Of a DNA stretch of 64,000 bases, positions 1-8,378 are shown one piece after another. The DNA is taken from positions 1 through 64,000 of the forward strand of contig DASPIU010000043.1 in assembly GCA_035629025.1 (NCBI GenBank), in the 5' to 3' direction. Below the pieces are notes generated by a model. The model saw nothing but the letters and a program-made list of their open reading frames with translations, searched no databases and had not been told where the DNA came from. Every line of letters starts with the position of its first letter. Position 1 is the stretch's first letter. The translations under genes and the position numbers were made by a program. Source of the DNA: Stenotrophomonas_A sp035629025. GTDB taxonomy: Bacteria > Pseudomonadota > Gammaproteobacteria > Xanthomonadales > Xanthomonadaceae.

Positions 1-1
1 C

Positions 2-751
2 ATGCTCACCTACTTCGGCCTGCTGTCCTTGCAGCAGGCCCTGCATTACCGCGACGAAACCCTGCGCCAGGAGCGCGAGGCCGCGCGCCTGGCGACCGAG
101 CTGGCGCAGTCGCGGTTGCAGGTGCTCAAGACCCAGCTGCAGCCGCATTTCCTGTTCAACACGCTGCATGCCATCGTGACCTTGCTCGATGAGGACAAGC
201 GTTCGGCCGAGGACATGCTGCTGCGGCTCAGCGAACTGCTGCGCGCCTTCCTGGAAGAATACGACGGCCAGGAAATCACCGTGCGCCGCGAGCTGGCGCT
301 GCTCGACCTGTACTTGGGCATACAGCGCCGCCGCTATGGGGAACGCCTGGACATGCGCCTGTACGTGGCCCCGGAGACGCTCGACTGCGCCGTGCCCAGC
401 CTGATCCTGCAGCCGCTGGTGGAGAATGCAATCCGCCACGGCATCGGGCGCCACGCGGGCGGAGATTGCGTGGAGATCGAGGTGTCGCGCGACCAGGGCC
501 TGCTGCGCATCGAAGTGCGCAACCGCAACAGCGTGCTTGCCGAAGGGACCGAAGCAACGCCGAGCGAGCCACGTGCCGACGGCCACGGCATCGGCCTGGC
601 CAATACCCGGTTGCGCCTGCGCGAGCTCTACGGCGAAGAGGCGGGTCTGCGCCTGGATATCACCTGGCCGCGCGGCGTCGCCTGCCGGCTGTGGTTGCCG
701 GCGCATGAGCTGGAGGAGATGGACGACGCGCCGGAGCATGTGCCGGCATGA
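2..751 (+). CDS. LytS-family sensor histidine kinase, 5' truncated by window edge
   Basis: Membrane-type sensor kinase of the LytS/YehU (His_kinase plus HATPase) class; it would autophosphorylate and pass the phosphate to the LytTR regulator encoded immediately downstream. Visible: a short coiled stretch, then the His_kinase motif LQPHFLFNTLHA with the phospho-acceptor His near residue 49, then the N-box LILQPLVENAIRHG (about residues 135-148) and a Gly-rich G-box (GHGIGLANTRLRL). The family usually has several N-terminal membrane segments; only the last part of such a region is visible, so the true start lies upstream of base 1. Its TGA overlaps the next ATG (ATGA at 748-751), indicating translational coupling. 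The signal sensed cannot be told. Confidence 0.9.
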   Translation: MLTYFGLLSLQQALHYRDETLRQEREAARLATELAQSRLQVLKTQLQPHFLFNTLHAIVTLLDEDKRSAEDMLLRLSELLRAFLEEYDGQEITVRRELALLDLYLGIQRRRYGERLDMRLYVAPETLDCAVPSLILQPLVENAIRHGIGRHAGGDCVEIEVSRDQGLLRIEVRNRNSVLAEGTEATPSEPRADGHGIGLANTRLRLRELYGEEAGLRLDITWPRGVACRLWLPAHELEEMDDAPEHVPA

Positions 752-1512
752 CCCTGTCCGTGCTTATCGTCGATGACGAACCGATCGCGCGCCACGCCAT
801 CGCCCGGCTGCTGCGCGAGGAGAAAGACATCGAGATCGTGGGCGAGTGCGGCGACGGCGCCTCGGCCACCGCCGCGATTCGTGCGCAATCCCCGGACCTG
901 GTGTTCCTGGATATCCAGATGCCCGAGCGCTCCGGGCTGGAGGTGGCTACCGAACTCGGCCCGCAGTTGCCGGCCACGGTCTTTGTTACCGCCTACGAGC
1001 AATATGCCGTGCGCGCCTTCGAGGCGAACGCGCTGGATTACCTGGTCAAGCCTTTCAGTCGCGAGCGCTTTGCGCAGACCCTGCAGCGCGCACGCGAGCG
1101 CCTGGCACGTTCGGACTACGACCCGCGCCGCGTCGCCGAGGCGCTGGAGTCATTGCGTCGCCGCGAGGACTATCTGGCGCGCATCCCCGTCCGAATAGAC
1201 GAGCGGGTGGTGCTGGTGCCGGTGGAAGACATCGTGTGGATTCGCGCCAACCGCAACACCGTGCAACTGCACCTGCAGGGCGCCACGCATGAGCTTCGGC
1301 AGACCATGTCGGCGCTGGCCGCACGCCTGGACCCGCGCCAGTTCGCTCGCGTGCATCGCTCCGCCATTGTCAACGTGCGCCGGGTGAAGGAAATCCATCC
1401 CTGGTTCAACGGCTATCACGTGCTCACCCTGGATACCGGGCAGCAGCTGCGCATGAGCCGCTACCAGCACGAGTTGTTCCTGAGTCTGGTGACCACCGGC
1501 CGCGGCGCGTAG
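748..1512 (+). CDS. LytTR-family response regulator (AlgR/LytR type)
   Basis: DNA-binding response regulator of 254 aa. Residues 4-120 form a receiver domain: acidic pocket DDE at 9-11, phospho-acceptor Asp55 in LVFLDIQMP, and a conserved Lys in YLVKPF. The C-terminal half (about 150-250) is a LytTR DNA-binding domain, recognised by VEDIVWIRANRNTVQLH and by FARVHRSAIVNVRRVKEI. It overlaps the upstream kinase gene by four bases, so the two form a classical LytS/LytR-type pair. In relatives such as AlgR these regulators control surface polysaccharide, pili or virulence functions; which genes this one controls is not visible here. Confidence 0.93.
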   Translation: MTLSVLIVDDEPIARHAIARLLREEKDIEIVGECGDGASATAAIRAQSPDLVFLDIQMPERSGLEVATELGPQLPATVFVTAYEQYAVRAFEANALDYLVKPFSRERFAQTLQRARERLARSDYDPRRVAEALESLRRREDYLARIPVRIDERVVLVPVEDIVWIRANRNTVQLHLQGATHELRQTMSALAARLDPRQFARVHRSAIVNVRRVKEIHPWFNGYHVLTLDTGQQLRMSRYQHELFLSLVTTGRGA

Positions 1513-1621
1513 CGCATGGTCGGCTGTGCTCCGCGTTCGCAGACACGCCGTGCACGCGTCGAACGCAAGGCCTTCATTGCCGTGGTCGCACACTGCGGCC
1601 ATACCCGCAATGGATACAACG

Positions 1622-1768
1622 ATGACCACTCCCCGCACCCCGATGGAACGCGCCAAGCACCCCGGCGTCTCGCCCTGGCGCGCCTGGGCCGGCAGCACGT
1701 TGCAGATGCGTGCCGACACGACCCGGCATCAGCGCGTGGTACCCATGCACTCGCGTCCGGTACGCTGA
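1622..1768 (+). CDS. possible 48-aa basic small protein
   Basis: A short reading frame with start ATG at 1622 (an in-frame ATG at 1610 would add four residues). I recognise no family. The argument for coding is codon character: nearly all third positions are G or C, as in the neighbouring genes. The peptide is basic, rich in Arg, Pro and His, with no signal peptide or membrane segment. No clear Shine-Dalgarno sequence precedes either start, and in GC-rich DNA such frames arise by chance. The rest of the 1513-1877 gap holds nothing else that I can identify. Confidence 0.3.
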   Translation: MTTPRTPMERAKHPGVSPWRAWAGSTLQMRADTTRHQRVVPMHSRPVR

Positions 1769-1877
1769 GGGCAGGTCCGACCCGCGCCGCTTCGCTTTCA
1801 CCGGGGCGCACGGGTTTTGCAGTAGGCTTCGGGGCGTCGCCCGGAATTCAGGGCGATCCTGATTCTTGGGAGCCACC

Positions 1878-2327
1878 ATGAGCAAGCTTCGGGTCGTTGG
1901 CATCACGCTGCTGTTTTCGCTTGCCGGCGGCGTCCACGCGCAGGACGTGACCTGCGAATCGCAAGGAATGAAGCAGGCCGAATGCGACATGGACACGCGC
2001 GGGGATGTGCGCTTGGTCCGGCAGTTGAGCGACACGCGCTGCGAGCAGGGCGAGAATTGGGGCCTGTACAAACACTCGGTCTGGGTCAAGGACGGCTGCC
2101 GAGCCGTCTTCCGCAATTTCTCCGCGGCTCCTGCCATGGTTGGCGGCGAAGATGCGGCGCTGCGTGCCTGTGATGCGCGTGCCAACGCACAGGGCAAGGT
2201 GGTCACCCGGGTGCCCGTCAACGCGCAGACCACCGAACTCATCATCGATTACCCGGACGGCCGCCGGCTGTGCATGGTGCGCAATGACGGGCTGGTGGAG
2301 TCGCTGACTCCGCTGCGCAAGCGCTGA
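1878..2327 (+). CDS. secreted DUF3011 protein
   Basis: Small secreted protein of 149 aa. The start is set at ATG 1878 (MSKLRVVGI), because an in-frame TTG four codons upstream would spoil a clean signal peptide. Residues 1-22 look like a Sec signal peptide ending in GGVHAQ. The mature part carries the DUF3011 pattern: CES near the N-terminus, CDMDTRGDVRLVRQLSDTRC, then WGLYKHSVWVKDGCRAVF, with four Cys that could form two disulfides. DUF3011 proteins are common in Xanthomonadaceae and function is unknown. A second half of about 60 residues (after AMVGGEDAALRAC) lacks a recognised domain. Transcribed alone. Confidence 0.8.
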   Translation: MSKLRVVGITLLFSLAGGVHAQDVTCESQGMKQAECDMDTRGDVRLVRQLSDTRCEQGENWGLYKHSVWVKDGCRAVFRNFSAAPAMVGGEDAALRACDARANAQGKVVTRVPVNAQTTELIIDYPDGRRLCMVRNDGLVESLTPLRKR

Positions 2328-2351
2328 GCCAGCGCAGCATTAGCCGGGCAG

Positions 2352-2648
2352 TCAAGCCTTCAGCGCACCATCGGTCGGGTCGCTGGCCGCATAGGTGGGA
2401 TTGTGGATTTCCGCGTCATGCGGATGGCGCAGCGCGTCGCGGACTTCCTTTGGCAACCGCTGCACGTCTAGCACGACCTTGCCGAAATGGACATCCTTCG
2501 CCGCATCGAACGGCAGGACGAAGTCGCCGCCGTTCTGGATATTGACCACGAACTCGCTGGCACCGCGACGCACTTCGCGCACCGCGCCCACGCCTACCTC
2601 GCCGTCGGTGACGAACACCATCTGGCCCACTTCGATCTGTTCGGACAT
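2352..2648 (-). CDS. DUF2171-like small protein
   Basis: 98-aa cytoplasmic protein starting at ATG 2648 (MSEQIEVGQMVFVTDGE). The preceding CACCTCTCAGG region in the gene direction places a weak purine-rich site. The N-terminal half (VGQMVFVTDGEVGVGAVREV) resembles the PRC-barrel-like DUF2171 fold seen in stress-associated proteins of Xanthomonadaceae; the family call is from pattern only. No signal peptide or membrane segment. It converges on the DUF3011 gene, with 24 bases between the stop codons. Function unknown. Confidence 0.65.
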   Translation of the reverse strand: MSEQIEVGQMVFVTDGEVGVGAVREVRRGASEFVVNIQNGGDFVLPFDAAKDVHFGKVVLDVQRLPKEVRDALRHPHDAEIHNPTYAASDPTDGALKA

Positions 2649-2774
2649 TGCGTCACCTCTCAGGGGAAGCCCGCATGGCGCGGCATTGCGATGCAATGCC
2701 CAACGCCATGGGGTAGAGGCATCATGCAGCCTCGGGCTGTCCATGCCTGGTGAACAGCCGTCAAGTGCGATCAC

Positions 2775-2909
2775 TCAGGGCTTGCGCGGGTCCTGCTGCT
2801 TGCGGTTCTGCTCCTGGCGAATCTGCTCCTCGTTGCGCTGCTGTTGCTGCTGGTTGCCCTGCTTCTCGGGGCGCTGGCTGCCTTGCTGCTGGTCGTGATT
2901 GTTGTTCAT
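2775..2909 (-). CDS. 44-aa Gln/Asn-rich hydrophilic protein
   Basis: Very small, extremely hydrophilic protein with start ATG at 2909. It is built almost only of Gln, Asn, Arg, Lys, Glu, Pro and Gly, including runs of four and five Gln, with no hydrophobic core and no aromatic residue, so it must be intrinsically disordered. Similar low-complexity small ORFs occur in Xanthomonadaceae annotations but I cannot name a family. It lies 126 bases upstream of the DUF2171-like gene on the same strand and may share its transcript. Confidence 0.5.
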   Translation of the reverse strand: MNNNHDQQQGSQRPEKQGNQQQQQRNEEQIRQEQNRKQQDPRKP

Positions 2910-2988
2910 GCGTGGTCTCCGTTGCGTCGGTTGAAGCGCGGCTCCCACTGCCCTTGCCGCGTTCGATCGCAAACTGTCACCGTGACCG

Positions 2989-3801
2989 TCATTGCGGCGT
3001 CTGACGCAGGTCGAGGCGGTGTGAGGATGCATGGGGTTGCCGCGGCACAAGCGCGTGGTACCAGGTTGCGGCAAAGGCCGCGATCAGCAACATCTCCGCG
3101 ATATCGCCGCCGTAGTACATCCATTGCGCGGCTGCTTGCACTTCCTGCAGCGGGCGGCCCGTACCCTGCGGCCAGCCGTGCACGTACATCCACTTTGCCA
3201 GCGTGCCATGCAGGCCGATGCCGATGAATAGCACCCACCCCCGCAGCCACAGCGACGGCCGCGCCGGCGCCGGGTCAGGCCCGGCGATCGCCCAGGCGAA
3301 CAGGTAGCCGGCGGCGACAAAGTGGTAATGCACCAGCGCATGCAGCCAGGGCGACTGCGTGGATGCCACGAACAGTGGCGTGGCATACAGCACGAACATG
3401 CCGCCGATGTTCAGCACCAGCGCGCTGAAGGGGTGCGTCAGCACGCGCGCGGGGCTGCTGTGCAGCAGCCGCACGATGGCGCGCCCGGCGCGTGGCGGCA
3501 CACTTGCGAGCAGCAGCGTGACCGGCGCACCCAGGACCAGCAGCAGCGGCGCGAACATGCCGAGCAGCAGATGCTGCGCCATGTGCCCGCGCAGGTCGGC
3601 ATGGGCCCAGCTGACGACGGGCGCGGAGAACCCCAGCAGCAACAACGCGCCGCCGCCGATGAAGCTTGCACACTGCCAGCGGCGCCATCCCGGACGCTGG
3701 CAGGCCGCCATGGCATACAGCGCGATGACGGCGACCACCAGCAACCACACCGCCCACAAGCCCAGGGAAGCTCCCTCGGCATGCGCATGGTGCGCGCTCA
3801 T
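2989..3801 (-). CDS. caa3-type cytochrome c oxidase assembly factor CtaG-like membrane protein
   Basis: 270-aa polytopic membrane protein starting MSAHHAHAEG (ATG at 3801). It shows at least six hydrophobic segments and the family patterns of caa3_CtaG: WAHADLRGHMAQHLLLGMFAPLLL, then PFSALVLNIGGMFVLYATP, then HALVHYHFVAAGYLFAWAI, with conserved His residues in membrane segments that may bind copper or heme. CtaG proteins of this type help assemble copper-containing respiratory oxidases. Its ATG overlaps the stop of the DUF2243 gene by four bases, so the pair is coupled. No oxidase subunit genes lie nearby, so its client is not evident. Confidence 0.82.
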   Translation of the reverse strand: MSAHHAHAEGASLGLWAVWLLVVAVIALYAMAACQRPGWRRWQCASFIGGGALLLLGFSAPVVSWAHADLRGHMAQHLLLGMFAPLLLVLGAPVTLLLASVPPRAGRAIVRLLHSSPARVLTHPFSALVLNIGGMFVLYATPLFVASTQSPWLHALVHYHFVAAGYLFAWAIAGPDPAPARPSLWLRGWVLFIGIGLHGTLAKWMYVHGWPQGTGRPLQEVQAAAQWMYYGGDIAEMLLIAAFAATWYHALVPRQPHASSHRLDLRQTPQ

Positions 3802-4247
3802 GCCGAAGGCCCGGGCTCGCGTGAGCGCCGCACCAGCAGCAGGCCAACGACGAGGAGCAGCGCACCGCCCAGCACCCAGGTCAGGTCGTAGACGAACAGG
3901 TTGTCCACGCCATAGCGGATCTGGTGGACGCGCAACAGCTTGTGGTCGACCAGGCCATCGAACATCTGGAAGGCGCCCGCGCCGATGAGCAGCCCGCCCC
4001 AGGCCGCCCAGCGGTCCACGCGGCCGTGGCGGCGCGCGGCGGCCAGCAGGAAGAAGCCGGCGACCAGGGCGAACAGTTCGGCGGCATGCAGCAGGCCATC
4101 GGCGAACAGGCCGACCGTGGGCGTGGCGCGGTCGTAGAAGTGGTGCCAGGCCAGTAGCTGGTGGAAGACGATTTCGTCCACGCCCGCCATCAGCCCTGCG
4201 CCGATCACGGCAGTCGCACGGATGACCCGGCGGTGCTGGGGGTGCAT
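3798..4247 (-). CDS. DUF2243 membrane protein
   Basis: 149-aa protein with four predicted membrane segments, starting at ATG 4247 (MHPQHRRVIRATAVIGAG). It matches the DUF2243 pattern: GAGLMAGVDEIVFHQLLAWHHFYD, then DGLLHAAELFALVAGF, GAGAFQMFDGLVDHKLLRVHQIRYG and YDLTWVLGGALLL. The conserved His and Asp residues facing the membrane suggest metal or heme binding, but function is unproven. It is the first gene of a two-gene operon with ctaG, an association known in other genomes, so a role in respiratory oxidase maturation is an inference. A longer upstream frame exists but has no supporting features. Confidence 0.8.
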   Translation of the reverse strand: MHPQHRRVIRATAVIGAGLMAGVDEIVFHQLLAWHHFYDRATPTVGLFADGLLHAAELFALVAGFFLLAAARRHGRVDRWAAWGGLLIGAGAFQMFDGLVDHKLLRVHQIRYGVDNLFVYDLTWVLGGALLLVVGLLLVRRSREPGPSA

Positions 4248-4371
4248 GGCCGTCCTCCGGAAACAGGTCGTCGAGTGTGAGTCGTGGCGAGTGAAAAACA
4301 TGTGCGTGCGGCGGCCCTCCCAGCGCAACGGCCAGGGTGCTAGAGTCCGCCCCACACTTGCAGGGGGACCG

Positions 4372-5385
4372 ATGGAAGCCGCGCCGCAGACCGAACACGC
4401 CGCCACCGCCGCCAAGCTGCGGCTCTACGAAGCGGTGCTGCAGGCCACGCCTGACCTGGTCTATGTTTTCGACCGCCAGCATCGTTTCATCTACGCCAAT
4501 AAGGCACTGCTGGCGATGTGGGGTCGCACCTGGGACGAGGCGATCTACAAGACCTGCCTGGAGCTGGGTTACGAACCGTGGCACGCGGCGATGCACGACG
4601 CGGAAATCGAGCGGGTGATCGAGACGCGGCAGTCGGTGCGCGGCGAGGTGCCGTTCCCGCACACGACCAAGGGCGTGCGCGTCTACGATTACATTTTCAC
4701 GCCGGTCTTCTCGCCCGATGGCGAGGTCGAGGCCATTGCCGGCAGCACGCGCGATGTCACCGAGCGCAAGCAGCACGAGCAGCACATGCAGTTGCTCATC
4801 AACGAGCTCAACCACCGGGTGAAGAACACCCTGGCGATGGTGCAGGCGATGATGTTGCAGACGCTGCGCAGCAGCGCGGACCTGGAATCGGCGCAGGAGA
4901 AGATCGAAGCGCGGCTGATGGCGCTGTCGGATGCGCACAACATCCTGACCCGGGAGAACTGGCAGGGGGCGGAGCTGGCGGAGATCGCGCGGGTCTGCGC
5001 GGCGCCGCACCAGCAGTACGAGGGCGAACGTTTCGACATCGAGGGTCCGTCTTTCCGGCTGGACCCGCGGCGCGCCGTGGCGATGTCGATGGCGCTGCAT
5101 GAGTTGTGCACCAACGCGGTCAAGTACGGGGCGCTGTCGGTGCCGCAGGGGCGGGTGCGGATTCACTGGCGCGAAGCGGAATTGGAGGGCAGCCAGGGGT
5201 TGGCGTGGTCGTGGCAGGAAAGTGGTGGCCCGCCGGTACAGGTGCCGGAACGGCGCGGCTTTGGCTCGCGACTGGTGGAGCGGGGGCTGCAATACGACCT
5301 GGGCGGGGAAGTGCGGCTGGCGTTCGATCCTGCGGGGGTCAACTGCCGGATTTCGATGCCGCTGTCGTCGGCGACGGCGGAGTAG
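4372..5385 (+). CDS. PAS-domain HWE-type sensor histidine kinase
   Basis: 337-aa soluble kinase. The start ATG 4372 (MEAAPQTEHA) was preferred over earlier in-frame starts because the upstream residues overlap the divergent DUF2243 gene; GGGGGACC precedes it. Residues 15-130 form a PAS domain (LQATPDLVYVFDRQHRFIYAN, ending in GSTRDVTERKQ). The kinase core follows, with ELNHRVKNTLAMVQAM (phospho-acceptor His148), and an ATPase lobe with ALHELCTNAVKYGALS and GFGSRLVERGL. This is the HWE/HisKA_2 class used in light or general-stress signalling in many Proteobacteria. No membrane segment, so it senses a cytoplasmic cue. Its partner receiver gene starts six bases after its stop. Confidence 0.9.
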   Translation: MEAAPQTEHAATAAKLRLYEAVLQATPDLVYVFDRQHRFIYANKALLAMWGRTWDEAIYKTCLELGYEPWHAAMHDAEIERVIETRQSVRGEVPFPHTTKGVRVYDYIFTPVFSPDGEVEAIAGSTRDVTERKQHEQHMQLLINELNHRVKNTLAMVQAMMLQTLRSSADLESAQEKIEARLMALSDAHNILTRENWQGAELAEIARVCAAPHQQYEGERFDIEGPSFRLDPRRAVAMSMALHELCTNAVKYGALSVPQGRVRIHWREAELEGSQGLAWSWQESGGPPVQVPERRGFGSRLVERGLQYDLGGEVRLAFDPAGVNCRISMPLSSATAE

Positions 5386-5390
5386 GGCGC

Positions 5391-5777
5391 ATGGACGGCC
5401 GCGTGCTGGTGGTGGAAGACGAGTCGATGCTGGCAATGCTGATCGAGGATCAGCTGGTGGACATGGGCTATCGCGTGATGCCGCCGGTGTCGACGGTGCA
5501 TGCGGCGTTGGCGGTGCTGGAGGAAGGCGGGATCGGGCTGGCGGTGCTGGATGTGAATCTGGGCGGGCCGCTGTCGTTTCCCGTGGCCGATGCGCTGCTC
5601 GCGCGTGGAATTCCGTTCCTGTTCCTGACCGGTTACGGGCGCGCAGGCGTGCCGGCCGAATACCAGACCGTGCCTGTATTGCAGAAGCCGTTTCGCAGGA
5701 AGGACTTGCAGACTGCGCTGGCCGCGCTGGGCAGCGAGAGCATCAGCGCAAACATTTCCCTGCTGGGCTCCCTGTAG
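5391..5777 (+). CDS. single-domain response regulator
   Basis: 128-aa stand-alone receiver domain starting at ATG 5391. Acidic residues E9-D10-E11 and phospho-acceptor Asp54 (LAVLDVNLGG) are present, with the Thr in FLTGYG and the conserved Lys in PVLQKPF. It has no output domain, like CheY-type or FixJ-lacking receivers that usually pair with HWE kinases. It follows the PAS-HWE kinase in the same transcript and is its probable phosphorylation target; the output partner is not visible. Followed by a REP element that may end the transcript. Confidence 0.9.
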   Translation: MDGRVLVVEDESMLAMLIEDQLVDMGYRVMPPVSTVHAALAVLEEGGIGLAVLDVNLGGPLSFPVADALLARGIPFLFLTGYGRAGVPAEYQTVPVLQKPFRRKDLQTALAALGSESISANISLLGSL

Positions 5778-5780
5778 GAC

Positions 5781-5806
5781 CTGTAGGAGCGGCTTCAGCC
5801 GCGACC
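5781..5806. repeat. single GTAG-type REP palindrome
   Basis: A solitary copy of the palindrome that recurs in this window: a GTAG head, then GAGCGGCTTCAGCCGCGACC, in which GCGGCT and AGCCGC pair. A truncated GTAG scrap stands just before it. It lies between two convergent genes. Confidence 0.8.
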
Positions 5807-5831
5807 GTGCGCCATCAGGCGTCAACCCCAC

Positions 5832-6314
5832 TCACCACCCCATCGGCCCCGGCCCGCTCGAACGGTACGGCCCGTAATACCGGTGGCCGTAATAACCCGG
5901 GTTGTAATACCCCGGCCCCTCGCCCTGCCCGACACTGATGTTCAGGCCGAAGGTGTTGGTCTTGCCTTCGTCGGTGGTGTAGTTCTTGCTGAGGTTGATG
6001 GTGGCGGCCTGCCAGTTGCTGTTGCCGCCACGATTGGAATAGCCCACGCCCATGGCCACGGCGCCGTGCACCTGCAGCTTGTCATCGACCACGTCGGCGA
6101 CGCGGCCATCGGGCGCGCGCGCGGTGGTGCCGGTCTTGTCGCCGTAGAAGGTGCCGGGCGGGTCCTTGGCATAGGCGGGGTCGCCCATGTACTGCATCGG
6201 CGCCTGCGGCACGCTCAGGTCGAGCGAGCGGGCATCGGTGGCGGAGTCTTCGCTCTGCGCCAGGGCGGCGGTGGAGGCGAACAGGCCGGCAAGCAGGAGG
6301 AGGGTGCGCTTCAT
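5832..6314 (-). CDS. secreted hypothetical protein with Gly/Tyr-rich tail
   Basis: 160-aa protein starting at ATG 6314. Residues 1-19 are a clear Sec signal peptide (MKRTLLLLAGLFASTAALAQ). The mature part contains a conserved-looking segment (MQYMGDPAYAKDPPGTFYGDKTG), a beta-rich middle (VHGAVAMGVGYSNRGGNSNW, INLSKNYT) that might be periplasmic or outer-membrane associated, and a short low-complexity tail rich in Gly, Tyr and Pro. I cannot assign a family. It stands alone, divergently arranged with nothing and converging on the two-component genes. Confidence 0.7.
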   Translation of the reverse strand: MKRTLLLLAGLFASTAALAQSEDSATDARSLDLSVPQAPMQYMGDPAYAKDPPGTFYGDKTGTTARAPDGRVADVVDDKLQVHGAVAMGVGYSNRGGNSNWQAATINLSKNYTTDEGKTNTFGLNISVGQGEGPGYYNPGYYGHRYYGPYRSSGPGPMGW

Positions 6315-6469
6315 CGTGGGACTCGGCTGATGGCCAGCGATGGCCTTGCAAGGATACTGGCAGCGGACGCTTGAATGCCTGCTGTCGGCTACCGGGAGAT
6401 TCTTGCCAGCCTTGACACAGGCAAGGCCGGGAACTGCACGATGGACCGGCGCGACGAGCCGGAAGTTCC

Positions 6470-8275
6470 TCAGCCCTGCTCGCGCACCACCTCCAGCAGG
6501 CGCTCGCCGTAGCGTGACAGCTTGCTGCCGCCAATGCCGCCGACCCGCGCCAGGGCGTCCAGGCTGTCGGGGCGCTGCTCGGCGATATTGCGCAAGGTGC
6601 TGTCGTGGAAGATCACAAAGGCCGGCACGTTCTGCTCGCGCGCCAGTTCGGCGCGCAGGCCGCGCAAGGCATTGAACAGGGCCAGGTCCTGCGGCGGCAC
6701 CGGCAGGCCGGTGCGCTGGCCGCTGCGTTCGCCGCGCTCGCGGCTGGCCGCCGGTTGTTCGCGGCGCATCATCACCGTGCGGCCGCCGGTGAGGACCTGG
6801 CGGCTGGCGTCGGTCAGGCGCAGGCCGCCGTGGCCTTCGCTGTCCACTTCCAGCAGGTGCGCGGCCACCAGCTGGCGGAACACGCTGCGCCAGGTGCGCG
6901 CGTCCAGGTCGCGGCCGATGCCGTAGGTGCTGAGCTGGTGATGGCCGAACTGGCGCACCTTCTCGCCGTCGCTGCCGCGCAGCACGTCGATGAGGTGGCC
7001 CACGCCAAAGCGTTGGCCGCTGCGGTACACGCAGCTCAGCGCCTTTTGCGCCGGGATGGTGGCGTCCCAGGCCGCGGCCGGGGTCAGGCAGTTGTCGCAA
7101 TTGCCGCAGGGCTGGGGGTAGGTCTCGCCGAAACCGGCCAGCAGCACCTGGCGCCGGCATTGCATGGATTCGCAGTAGCCGAGCAGGTGGTCGAGCTTGG
7201 CCCGCTCCAGGCGCTTGCGCTCCTCGGCGGCCTCGCCCTGTTCGATCATCTGCTTGAGCAGCACCACATCGCCCAGGCCGTAGCACAGCCAGGCTTCGGA
7301 CGGCTCGCCGTCACGGCCGGCGCGCCCGGTTTCCTGGTAGTAGCCCTCCATCGACTTGGGCAGGTCCACATGGGCGACAAAGCGCACGTCCGGCTTGTCG
7401 ATGCCCATGCCGAAGGCGATCGTCGCGCACATCACTATGCCGTCCTCGCGCAGGAAGCGGCGCTGGTTGGCCGCGCGCACCTCGGCCGGCAGGCCGGCGT
7501 GGTAGGGCAGGGCGTTGTAGCCCTGCGCGCACAGGAATTCGGCGGTTTCCTCGACCTTGCGCCGCGACATCGCGTAGACGATGCCGGCCTCGGAACGGTG
7601 GCGGCCGATGAAGTCCAGCAACTGCTTGCGCGCGTTGTCCTTCTGCACCACGGTGTAGCGGATGTTGGGGCGGTCGAAGGAGCTGACGAAATGGCGCGCC
7701 TGGGTCAGGTCCAGGCGTTCGGCGATTTCGCGCTGGGTGGGCGGGTCGGCGGTGGCGGTCAGGGCGATCCGCGGTACCTGCGGCCAGCGCTCGTGCAGCA
7801 CGGTGAGCTGGCGGTACTCGGGGCGGAAGTCATGGCCCCATTGCGATACGCAATGCGCCTCGTCAATGGCGAACAAGGCGATGCGGCTGCGTTCGAGCAG
7901 CGACAGGAAGCGGCTGGTCAGCAGGCGCTCCGGCGCGACGTAAAGCAGGTCCAGCTCGCCTGCCAGCAGCGCGCGCTCCACGCGTTGCGCGGTTTCCGCG
8001 TCCAGGGTGGAGTTGAGGAATTCGGCGCGCACGCCGGCCTGGCGCAGGGCTTCCACCTGGTCCTGCATCAGCGCGATCAGCGGCGACACCACCACGCCGG
8101 TGCCGTCGCGCAGCAGCGCGGGCACCTGGTAGCACAGCGACTTGCCGCCGCCGGTGGGCATGAGGACCAGGGCGTCGTTGCCAGCGGCGACGTGCTCGAC
8201 GATGGCTTGCTGCGGGCCGCGGAAGTCATCGAAACCGAAGACGCGGCGCAGCAGCTCGTGGGCGGGAGAAGACAT
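6470..8275 (-). CDS. recQ: ATP-dependent DNA helicase RecQ
   Basis: 601-aa superfamily 2 3'-5' DNA helicase, which unwinds forks, gaps and recombination intermediates. Domain order: DEAH helicase core with Walker A PTGGGKSLCYQ (residues 40-50), IDEAHCVSQWGHDF (DEAH at 138-141) and helicase motifs V/VI (FGMGIDKPDVRFVAH, YYQETGRAGRDG); a zinc-binding subdomain with four Cys (YCES, C near QCRRQ, CGNCDNC); a winged-helix RQC domain; and a C-terminal HRDC domain (LFNALRGLRAELAREQNVPA). Length is typical for RecQ (E. coli 609). A single gene, divergent from the methyltransferase gene with about 100 bases between. Confidence 0.97.
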   Translation of the reverse strand: MSSPAHELLRRVFGFDDFRGPQQAIVEHVAAGNDALVLMPTGGGKSLCYQVPALLRDGTGVVVSPLIALMQDQVEALRQAGVRAEFLNSTLDAETAQRVERALLAGELDLLYVAPERLLTSRFLSLLERSRIALFAIDEAHCVSQWGHDFRPEYRQLTVLHERWPQVPRIALTATADPPTQREIAERLDLTQARHFVSSFDRPNIRYTVVQKDNARKQLLDFIGRHRSEAGIVYAMSRRKVEETAEFLCAQGYNALPYHAGLPAEVRAANQRRFLREDGIVMCATIAFGMGIDKPDVRFVAHVDLPKSMEGYYQETGRAGRDGEPSEAWLCYGLGDVVLLKQMIEQGEAAEERKRLERAKLDHLLGYCESMQCRRQVLLAGFGETYPQPCGNCDNCLTPAAAWDATIPAQKALSCVYRSGQRFGVGHLIDVLRGSDGEKVRQFGHHQLSTYGIGRDLDARTWRSVFRQLVAAHLLEVDSEGHGGLRLTDASRQVLTGGRTVMMRREQPAASRERGERSGQRTGLPVPPQDLALFNALRGLRAELAREQNVPAFVIFHDSTLRNIAEQRPDSLDALARVGGIGGSKLSRYGERLLEVVREQG

Positions 8276-8378
8276 TCCCCTAGGATACCGTGGCGGTCAA
8301 GCGCGCTTGCCGCGCGTTGATGTCGGAATTGACCGGCGCGGCGCTGCAGACGCGGAGGTGCTGGCTCTTGCGGCAATA

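Noticed and set aside
2989..5436. An 815-codon minus-strand frame ending in CtaG.
   Set aside because: The upstream part is antisense to the HWE kinase and DUF2243 genes; CtaG starts at 3801.
6605..8320. A 571-codon plus-strand frame.
   Set aside because: Antisense shadow of recQ, which has all helicase motifs.
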